From Planctomyces sp. (lineage in GTDB: Bacteria > Planctomycetota > Planctomycetia > Planctomycetales > Planctomycetaceae), in the NCBI GenBank assembly GCA_005778115.1, contig SXKJ01000044.1:1-58458 (forward strand): a DNA stretch of 58,458 bases. Direction: 5' to 3'. The position numbers and the translations under genes were made by a program. How positions within the stretch are numbered: the stretch's first letter is position 1; the number at the start of each line of letters is the position of its first letter. Under the pieces are notes generated by a model. The model was not told where the DNA came from. It saw only the letters and a list, made by a program, of their open reading frames with translations, and ran no database searches. Below, piece after piece: positions 35,090 through 41,693 of this stretch.

Positions 35090-36909
35090 GGCAGTTTCCC
35101 TTGCTGGATCACTCGCGGCGTCGACTCGTTCAAGTTGGGTTCGATGACAACATACTGATAGCCGGGCCGCAGCGCCTCAAGTCTTTGGTGGAAACCATTC
35201 GCCCAAGTGACTTCGACGTTGATCTGTTCGTTCCCATCGGTGACGAGCACCTGCCGAAGATCGTGAGCCGAGAGGTAACTGCCACCTCCTCGAATGATGC
35301 GGACTTGCGGAGCATCGCTCGATCCCCCGGCCGCCAATCGGGAGCCGACCGCATCACGATTCGAGCGTGTTCCCACCAACCGCAGTTGCACAAGGCGCGA
35401 TGCGGCACCTGTTCGCGTCCCATTCCGATTTCGCAAGATGGCGGGTGCCGCATCCTGGTGGCCGATCACGATGTCTACGGCACCGTCGTTGTCCAGGTCG
35501 CCGACCGACAGGCCGCGAGCACACCATCGCGACCCAAAGTATTTTCCCGCGGCCGCTCCGAGGAATTCAAAACGTCTCCCTGTGTTCTTCCAGACGAGTG
35601 GCGGCTGTTGATACGGTGAGTCCTGTCCCAGTTCGCGGCGGTTATTATCGACGTGGCCATTGACGACGATCAGATCCAGTCGCCGATCCAAATCAAAGTC
35701 CGCGAACAGAGTCCCCCAACCGACCCACGGCAGAGACTCGCGAGCCAAGCCTCGTTGATGAGCCACTTCATCGAAGAACTCGCCGTGCAGATTTTCGTAG
35801 TACGCGTTGTGCTCGTCCTCGAAATTGGTCACGAACAGATCCAGCCAGCCGTCGCCATTCACATCTGCCGCGTCGACTCCCATGCTGGCCTGCATGTTGC
35901 CGACGTAATCGTAGGCGGCACCCATCCGTTCGCCCGCGCTTTCAAACTGAACTCCGTCGCGATTCAGGTACAGGAAGTTCGCGTGCAGATCATTGCCGAC
36001 ATACAGGTCGGTCCAGCCGTCATTGTTGAAATCCGCGGCGACAACTCCCTGAGCACGGCCCGTGACTTTGGCCAAGCCCATTGCTTCAGTGACATTCTCG
36101 AACCGGCCGTCTCCCAGGTTCCGATACAAGACATCGTGAACCGGTTCGATCGAGCGCGGACTGCAAAACACTCGCACGCCGCGAGCTTTGTCGCCGCAAT
36201 AGGGGTTCGTCTCGGGGGACCATTTGCCGTAGTTGCAGACATACAAGTCCAGCAGACCGTCGTTGTCGAAGTCCAAACAGGCCGCACTGGCTCCCCACGA
36301 ATTGAGAGCCACACCCGACGAGGCCCCCACTTCCTCAAACGTACCGTCGCCACGATTGAGAAACAGCGGGTTGACGCCGTAGCTCGTCACATACACATCG
36401 GGAAATCCATCGCTGTTGAAGTCGCCGACAGCCAGCCCGGCGCTGAAGCCCGTATGGCGCAGTCCCGACTCGGACGTGACGTCCTCAAATTGCAAAGCTC
36501 CGCGATTCCGAAACAGGCGATTGCGCGGCTCCTTGCGATTCACGTCCACCGGAATCGCCGAGCCGGTGAGAAACAGTAAGTCCTGAAGCCCGTCGAGATC
36601 GAAATCGAGCATTCCCAATCCGCTCCCATTCGCTGCTGGAAACGGCTTCTCCGGCGAGTCTCCGGAGACGTGAACGAAATTGATGCCAGTCGCGGGAGTC
36701 ACGTCGTCGAACCAAGCGGAGTCGGCGGAATGCTGTTCGGGCACCGATGCAATTGGCACCGCTTCCGCCACTGTGGGACCGGTCGCGCTCGCGCTCGCGG
36801 CAGGTTTCGATGCCGTCGAATCCTGACAGCCCAACGCGAACAACATCATCAGCATCACTAGCCGGAGGCAGACCAGAGCGCATTGCTCAGATTGTGCAGA
36901 GCTCTTCAA
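35086..36909 (-). CDS. FG-GAP/ASPIC-UnbV (CRTAC1-type) lipoprotein, module B
   Basis: A 607-residue paralogue of the protein at 29285. The signal peptide ends MLFALGCQ, so lipidation is at C28. FG-GAP loops recur (DFDLDGLQDLLFLTG, DFNSDGFPDVYVTS, DFDNDGLLDLYVCN, DLDNDGAVDIVIG) and the C-terminal ASPIC/UnbV domain (GGSSDAPQVRIIRGGGSYLS) is present. I use the TTG start at 36909, which has GGAGG 6 bases upstream. It is coupled to the gene at 34466 by a 4-base overlap. The Ca2+-loop pattern suggests an extracellular propeller. Confidence 0.9.
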   Translation of the reverse strand: MKSSAQSEQCALVCLRLVMLMMLFALGCQDSTASKPAASASATGPTVAEAVPIASVPEQHSADSAWFDDVTPATGINFVHVSGDSPEKPFPAANGSGLGMLDFDLDGLQDLLFLTGSAIPVDVNRKEPRNRLFRNRGALQFEDVTSESGLRHTGFSAGLAVGDFNSDGFPDVYVTSYGVNPLFLNRGDGTFEEVGASSGVALNSWGASAACLDFDNDGLLDLYVCNYGKWSPETNPYCGDKARGVRVFCSPRSIEPVHDVLYRNLGDGRFENVTEAMGLAKVTGRAQGVVAADFNNDGWTDLYVGNDLHANFLYLNRDGVQFESAGERMGAAYDYVGNMQASMGVDAADVNGDGWLDLFVTNFEDEHNAYYENLHGEFFDEVAHQRGLARESLPWVGWGTLFADFDLDRRLDLIVVNGHVDNNRRELGQDSPYQQPPLVWKNTGRRFEFLGAAAGKYFGSRWCARGLSVGDLDNDGAVDIVIGHQDAAPAILRNRNGTRTGAASRLVQLRLVGTRSNRDAVGSRLAAGGSSDAPQVRIIRGGGSYLSAHDLRQVLVTDGNEQINVEVTWANGFHQRLEALRPGYQYVVIEPNLNESTPRVIQQGKLP

Positions 36910-36922
36910 AAGGAACCTCCCC

Positions 36923-38221
36923 TCAGAACAACCGAATTGGAATCTCGCGCAGGGGCGGCAACGTTCCGCGAGTCCTCACGGCATTTCGGAATTGCTCCAC
37001 GAACGCGTGCTGAGGGTCGGCATCACGAAGCTGTTGCAGCGCCCTTTGAGCTTCCGGCCAATTTCCCGTTTCCGCGAAGCGATAAGCTCGAGCTACCTGC
37101 GCCCAATAGGAACTGGGAGCTTCAATCAACAAGCGATCCACCGCCGACTCGATCTCGCGTTGCTGTCGCAGGTCCGCCGTCCGAGCCTGCCAGATCGCGG
37201 CCTGCGATGTGTCACCCAAGCGTTGATAGATCCGCTGAAACAAATAGGTGGTAGCTGGCTCCAGGCGAGGACTCTCTTCCAAAGGCCGCAGCCACTCCAG
37301 AGCCTCTTTAACATCCCCCTCGCGCAGCGCGACATCGGCCAGTCCTTCGCGAGCCCGATGAGACTGCGGGTCCAACTCCACCGCCAGCTTCCAGTGAACG
37401 ACCGCCTGCTGCGCATCTCCAAGCTGCAACTGCGCCTGGCCCAGCGAGACCGCCGCAGCCGGTGTTCGCCGGATTTTCAAACTACGCTGCAACAGGCTGA
37501 CCGCCTCATCGCTCCGTCCCAAACTGACGAGCGTGCCACCGTACTCCGAGAGAAAGTCCTCGGCAGGGACCGTCAACTTCCGCAACTCAGGGTCGAGTCG
37601 CAGCACCTGTTTGAATTCCTCGACCGCCTGCTGCTCATTCTTCAAATCGTCCTGAACCGTCCCAAGATACAAGTGCCCTAACACTTCCTGGCCAGGAAGC
37701 CGAGCGAGCTGTTCCGCCAGTTCGAGCGCTTCCGTCAGCCGACTCATGCGGATGTTGCAGACCATCAACTCGTACAAACCGTTCGTGTCGTTGGGAGCCA
37801 ATTGCAAGAACCGAGTCAGAATCGGAGCCGCCAGCGACCATTGTGACTGCATCATGCAGGCCTGCGCCCAAGCGTGCAGATCGACCGCGGAAGCCGCTCC
37901 ATATCGTTCAAAGAGTTGAGCCGCCTCGCGCGGCTGTCCCTCTTTCAAAAGAATGCGTGCGCGCAGGCCATTCATACGACCGTCATCCGGATACTTCCGC
38001 TGGTACGCGGCGACTTCGCGATGAGCGTCGCGCAAGTCACCAGCCGTCAGTAATTCTTCCACGGCCCCCAGCGCCTGTTCCTGTTGTCGAGCCATCGACA
38101 CCAATACTCCGCCGACAACGGCAATCGCGAACAACACCAGTGCGCCCCATCGAGCCAGCGAGCGTCTACTCCGACGTGTGACCTTGTCGGCGCGAGCGGA
38201 GCCACTGTTTGTGCCAACCAT
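36923..38221 (-). CDS. Membrane-anchored TPR protein, module B
   Basis: A 432-residue protein with an Arg-rich start, one anchor (LARWGALVLFAIAVVGGVLVS) and TPR helix pairs over the rest (AHREVAAYQRKYPDDGRMNG, EAVSLLQRSLKIRRTPAAAV, SLGQAQLQLGDAQQAVVHWK). Structurally the counterpart of the gene at 28026. The start codon is uncertain; I take ATG 38221 over GTG 38230. It begins the minus-strand run and lies 13 bases upstream of the CRTAC1-type gene. The region upstream (38222-38489) is dense in palindromes. Confidence 0.85.
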   Translation of the reverse strand: MVGTNSGSARADKVTRRSRRSLARWGALVLFAIAVVGGVLVSMARQQEQALGAVEELLTAGDLRDAHREVAAYQRKYPDDGRMNGLRARILLKEGQPREAAQLFERYGAASAVDLHAWAQACMMQSQWSLAAPILTRFLQLAPNDTNGLYELMVCNIRMSRLTEALELAEQLARLPGQEVLGHLYLGTVQDDLKNEQQAVEEFKQVLRLDPELRKLTVPAEDFLSEYGGTLVSLGRSDEAVSLLQRSLKIRRTPAAAVSLGQAQLQLGDAQQAVVHWKLAVELDPQSHRAREGLADVALREGDVKEALEWLRPLEESPRLEPATTYLFQRIYQRLGDTSQAAIWQARTADLRQQREIESAVDRLLIEAPSSYWAQVARAYRFAETGNWPEAQRALQQLRDADPQHAFVEQFRNAVRTRGTLPPLREIPIRLF

Positions 38222-38292
38222 GCCTGCCACTGCACGTCCCAGCGAATTTCACGAGCGAAAGAATTCCGAAGGTCAACGCCACCGAAACACTA

Positions 38293-38425
38293 ACCCGAAG
38301 CGTCAGCGAGGGCGAGCGCCCCTCCGCTTGTAGTGACCCCATTTATGGGGTCGAACGCGAGACTCGGACCCGATGAATCGGGTCACGACAAGCGGCGAGC
38401 GTCCCCGCCCTTCTTTCGCTTTCGG
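38293..38425. repeat. Nested palindrome with GTAG head and swapped base pairs
   Basis: Inner pair of arms 38324-38352 and 38367-38395: GTAGTGACCCCATttATGGGG on the left; read inward from the right, GTCGTGACCCGATtcATCGGG. One C-G pair has become G-C. Outside lie CCCGAAGCGTCAGCGAGGGC and its partly matching complement. Confidence 0.88.
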
Positions 38426-38489
38426 CCCGCCCCTAACATCCCCCTTCGGCTGCTCGCAATTCGCTGAGCCGCCTTAGAAGGCTCATCGA

Positions 38490-39461
38490 ATGGCTCGGCA
38501 GTTTTTGAAAGAGTTGAAGGACGGGGACACCGTCGAAGAGGTCTACTTACTCGCAGACAAGCAGCTTCGAGCCAACCGGCAAGCGAACCTCTTTCTGCTC
38601 GCCTCGCTGCGAGACCGCACGGGAGCCATGTCCGGCCTGATGTGGAACGTCGTCGAGGAATCGCTCGCCAACGTCAACGCGGGGGACTTCGTCAAAGTCC
38701 ACGGCCGAGTGCAGCTTCATCAGGGCAACCTGCAAATGATTCTGACGCAGATCCGGCCCGTCCCCACCAGCATCCTCAACCCGGAAGACTTCGAGCAGCG
38801 TCCCAACGCCGACGTCGAAGCGCTGCTGAAACGGCTGCGGGACTTGCTGATGTCGATCGAGCACCCGCAACTCCGCACGCTGATGGAATGCTTCCTTGTC
38901 GATGACGCACTGATGGACGATCTCGCGAAAGCCGCCGCCGGCGTGAAGACGCATCACGCCTACCGCGGCGGACTGATCGAGCACATCGTCAACATGCTCG
39001 AAACCGCCAAGCGAATTCGCGATCTGTACCCGGCCGTCAACTTCGACGTCCTCCTGGCCGGCATCTTCCTCCACGACCTGGGCAAGGTCCGTGAGATGAG
39101 CCTCGACAACGCCTTCGTCTACACCGACGAGGGGCAACTGCTCGGCCATCTCATCATCGGCATCGAGATGCTCAGCCAGAAGATCGCCGAATTCGAGAAA
39201 CTGACCAACGAGCCTTTCTCCACCGAGATCGCGTTGCGACTCAAGCACATGATCGCCAGCCATCACGGCACCTATGAGCACGGAGCCGTCCGCCTCCCAA
39301 TGACGCCGGAAGCGATCGCGCTGCATCACCTCGATAACCTCGACGCCAAGGTCCACGAGTTCGCACGCACCATCGCCGACGATCCCAACACCGGCGCAAG
39401 CTGGACCCCGTTCCTCGCCCGCATCGACCGCAAACTCTTCAAAGGGCAGACGGCGAAGTAG
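38490..39461 (+). CDS. YhaM-type 3'-5' exoribonuclease / HD-domain nuclease
   Basis: A 323-residue nuclease with an N-terminal OB-fold (about residues 15-90, GAMSGLMWNVVEESLANVNA) and an HD domain. HD-type metal ligands include H155/H156 and H165 in THHAYRGGLIEHIVNM, the HD pair H195-D196 in GIFLHDLGKV, and the later ASHHG. In Bacillus, YhaM degrades RNA and single-stranded DNA from the 3' end. AGAAGG lies about 8 bases before the ATG. The gene is convergent with the SDR gene; a GTAG palindrome supplies its stop. Confidence 0.92.
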   Translation: MARQFLKELKDGDTVEEVYLLADKQLRANRQANLFLLASLRDRTGAMSGLMWNVVEESLANVNAGDFVKVHGRVQLHQGNLQMILTQIRPVPTSILNPEDFEQRPNADVEALLKRLRDLLMSIEHPQLRTLMECFLVDDALMDDLAKAAAGVKTHHAYRGGLIEHIVNMLETAKRIRDLYPAVNFDVLLAGIFLHDLGKVREMSLDNAFVYTDEGQLLGHLIIGIEMLSQKIAEFEKLTNEPFSTEIALRLKHMIASHHGTYEHGAVRLPMTPEAIALHHLDNLDAKVHEFARTIADDPNTGASWTPFLARIDRKLFKGQTAK

Positions 39462-39514
39462 CTCGGACGCCTACGTCCGAACAATGGGTGCCCGGACGTA
39501 CGCGTCCGGGCTAC
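39458..39514. repeat. GTAG-headed palindrome between convergent genes
   Basis: Left arm GTAGCTCGGACGcctaCGTCC; right arm read inward GTAGCCCGGACGcgtaCGTCC. Left TCGGACG/CGTCCGA and right CCGGACG/CGTCCGG differ by a compensating T-A to C-G change. Its TAG (39459-39461) ends the YhaM-type gene, and the SDR stop directly adjoins the other head. Confidence 0.93.
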
Positions 39515-40278
39515 TACCTCAAAAACCGCCCGCCGTTGATATCGAGCACCGCACCGTTGATGAACCGAGCCGCATCGCTCACCAAAAACCGCACCGCCTC
39601 TGCGACTTCATCTGCCGTCCCATTGCGGCCCAGCGGAGTCTCGCGGCGGTATTGCTCCATTCGCTCCGGCGACGAGAAGACTTCGTGATGCCGAGTCTCG
39701 ATCACCCCTGGCATGATCGCGTTGGCTCGCACGTCCGGAGCCAATTCGCGGGCCAGCGTTCGCGTCAGCACTTGCAACCCGCCCTTCGCGGCCGCGTAGG
39801 CTCCGGCTCCGTTAGCTCCGCCAGTTTGAACAGATAGCGATAAGTTGTTGACGATCGCTCCGTGACCGCTCCGCTTCAAATGCGGGATCGCTCGTTGGGT
39901 CACCACGAACGCGCTCGTCAGATTGGTGTCGATGATCTGTCGCCACAATTCGAGCGGGCAATCCTCAATCTTCCGCCGCTCGATCGGACTGCCGGCGTTG
40001 TTGACCAAGATGTCGAGCCGACCTGCAGTATCGACGAAACGATCAACCATCCGCGTCGCTTGGGCGGCATCGCAGAGGTCGGCCTGCAAGACGACGCCAC
40101 CGCCACCCCGCTGCTGAATCGCCGCCAGCGCTTCGTTCGCACCGTCCACGCTGTGATGACAATGCAGCCCAACAAAGGCACCCGCCTCCGCCAGCAATTC
40201 AGCGACTGCGCGGCCAATACCCATGCCGGCACCCGTAATCAGAGCCGCTCGGCCCTCCAATGAAGTTGAATCGGTCAT
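39514..40278 (-). CDS. SDR-family oxidoreductase
   Basis: A classical short-chain dehydrogenase/reductase of 254 residues. NAD(P)-binding ITGAGMGIGRA (residues 14-24), NNAG (93-96), catalytic Ser in VNNLSLSVQTGG, and Y161-x3-K165 (AYAAAKGG) are all present, so it should be active. The 3-oxoacyl-ACP-reductase-like subfamily is likely but substrate is open. AAAGGA lies 7 bases before the ATG at 40278. It is divergent from the BKACE-type gene; together with it a short catabolic pair is possible. A palindrome sits in the shared upstream gap. Confidence 0.92.
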   Translation of the reverse strand: MTDSTSLEGRAALITGAGMGIGRAVAELLAEAGAFVGLHCHHSVDGANEALAAIQQRGGGGVVLQADLCDAAQATRMVDRFVDTAGRLDILVNNAGSPIERRKIEDCPLELWRQIIDTNLTSAFVVTQRAIPHLKRSGHGAIVNNLSLSVQTGGANGAGAYAAAKGGLQVLTRTLARELAPDVRANAIMPGVIETRHHEVFSSPERMEQYRRETPLGRNGTADEVAEAVRFLVSDAARFINGAVLDINGGRFLR

Positions 40279-40309
40279 GCGTTGATCCTTTGGGGGCGAG
40301 TCACACCGA

Positions 40310-40398
40310 CCCGAAGCGCCAGCGAGGGAGAACGCCTCACCAAGCCTTAATTGCAAAACGACATCGTTCGGAGCGCTCGCCCTCGCTGACGCTTCGGG
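40310..40398. repeat. Inverted repeat in divergent SDR/BKACE gap
   Basis: CCCGAAGCGCCAGCGAGGG on the left pairs with CCCTCGCTGACGCTTCGGG on the right (one mismatch). The same sequence flanks the element at 38293. Confidence 0.88.
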
Positions 40399-40447
40399 TT
40401 ACTTTTTGGGAATGGCGTTACGAACTCAAGCAACAACGAGGCACAAT

Positions 40448-41383
40448 ATGGCGGCGACCAGAAAAGTCATCATCACCTGCGCGGTTACGGGAGCGATTCA
40501 TACGCCGACGATGTCGCCGCACTTGCCGATCACTCCCGATCAAATCGCGACCAGCGCCATTGATGCCGCCGAGGCGGGTGCGGCGATTCTGCATCTCCAT
40601 GCTCGCGATCCGCAGACCGGATGCCCGACTCCCAAGGCCGAGGTCTTCTTAGATTTCTTGCCGCAGATCAAAGCGCAGACTGACGCGATCATCAACATCA
40701 CCACCGGCGGCGGACACAACATGACCGTCGAGCAGCGACTCGCCGCGCCGCTGCGGCTGCAGCCGGAGATGTGCTCGTGCAACATGGGCTCGATGAACTT
40801 TGGGTTGTTTCCCTTGCTCGACCGATTCCCCAACTGGCAGCACGACTGGGAGCCGCAGTACCTCGAACGAACTCGCGACTTCATCTTCAAGAACACGTTC
40901 GCCGACATCGAAACGATTCTGAAAAAGCTCGGCGAAGGCTGCGGCACCCGGTTCGAGTTCGAATGCTACGACGTCGGCCATCTCTACAACTTGGCTCACT
41001 TCGTCGATCGAGGCTTGGCGAAACCGCCGTTCTTCGTGCAGACGATCTTCGGCATTCTGGGTGGCATCGGCTGCGATGCCGAGAACCTGCTGCACATGCG
41101 GCGGATCGCCGACAAGCTCTTCGGCAGCGACTATGTCTGGTCGATCCTGGCGGCCGGCAAGCATCAAACCAACTTCGTCACCACCGGCGCGATCATGGGT
41201 GGGAACGTTCGAGTCGGACTGGAAGACAATCTTTATCTCAACAAAGGCGAACTGGCGAAATCGAATGCCGACCAGGTTCGCAAGATTCGACATCTCATCG
41301 AAGAGCTGTCGCTGGAGATTGCGACTCCGACCGATGTCCGGCGGATGCTGGCCTTGAAGGGTGCGGATCGAGTCGCATTCTGA
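40448..41383 (+). CDS. BKACE-family enzyme (3-keto-5-aminohexanoate cleavage, DUF849 type)
   Basis: Condenses acetyl-CoA with a beta-keto acid and cleaves it, as in lysine fermentation (Kce); the family is broad. The 311-residue protein has the zinc-binding LHLHARD (H49, H51), NITTGGGHNMTVEQR and FVTTGAIMGGNVRVGLEDNL, the main family blocks. ACGAGG lies 6 bases before the ATG at 40448; the longer frame from 40406 is not needed. The substrate is unknown. It is divergent from an SDR gene, so the pair may handle a beta-hydroxy/beta-keto acid. Confidence 0.92.
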   Translation: MAATRKVIITCAVTGAIHTPTMSPHLPITPDQIATSAIDAAEAGAAILHLHARDPQTGCPTPKAEVFLDFLPQIKAQTDAIINITTGGGHNMTVEQRLAAPLRLQPEMCSCNMGSMNFGLFPLLDRFPNWQHDWEPQYLERTRDFIFKNTFADIETILKKLGEGCGTRFEFECYDVGHLYNLAHFVDRGLAKPPFFVQTIFGILGGIGCDAENLLHMRRIADKLFGSDYVWSILAAGKHQTNFVTTGAIMGGNVRVGLEDNLYLNKGELAKSNADQVRKIRHLIEELSLEIATPTDVRRMLALKGADRVAF

Positions 41384-41422
41384 GACGACTGTTTCACAAG
41401 TTGCTCCGCCACGGTTTGTTCT

Positions 41423-41495
41423 ACTTCGCGTCCTTTGCGACCTTCTGTCCAAACACGGTTTTGTTTTGAACAGAAGGTCGCAAAGGACGCGAAGT
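41423..41495. repeat. Inverted repeat, 26-base arms
   Basis: ACTTCGCGTCCTTTGCGACC (41423 on) pairs exactly with the complement ending at 41495. The left arm has its own short stem TCGC/GCGA. Confidence 0.87.
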
Positions 41496-41623
41496 GTATT
41501 TCAACCGAACGGTCCTACGTTCGGCCGCGCCGAAGAGACTTTCGGAAAGCGCGCCCTGTTTTGGATTCCGAGACGCCTGACTCCGTATGCCGGACAAAGC
41601 GTCGCGCGACCGCGACTGAGATC

Positions 41624-41654
41624 GCCGAGCGGGGCTGACGCCACCCCGCTCGCC
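41624..41654. repeat. GC-rich hairpin (GGCGAGCGGGGC family)
   Basis: CGAGCGGGG ctgacgcca CCCCGCTCG, a solo member of the family also at 14786, 18747 and 43884. Confidence 0.8.
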
Positions 41655-41693
41655 TGTCCGCGTAAGCCACGCCGTTCAGAACAGGGAAACGTC

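Larger units (their letters stand above)
41384..41693. other. Gap upstream of the cyanophycin-synthetase-like gene
   Basis: Holds two palindromes (41423-41495 and 41624-41654) and no gene. The long frame reading through it into the ligase gene is not natural protein sequence. Confidence 0.5.

Noticed and set aside
41361-41693. Longer start for the cyanophycin-synthetase-like protein
   Set aside because: The extra 111 codons are translated palindromes; the family start RVLSLSGPNVW begins just after the ATG at 41694.
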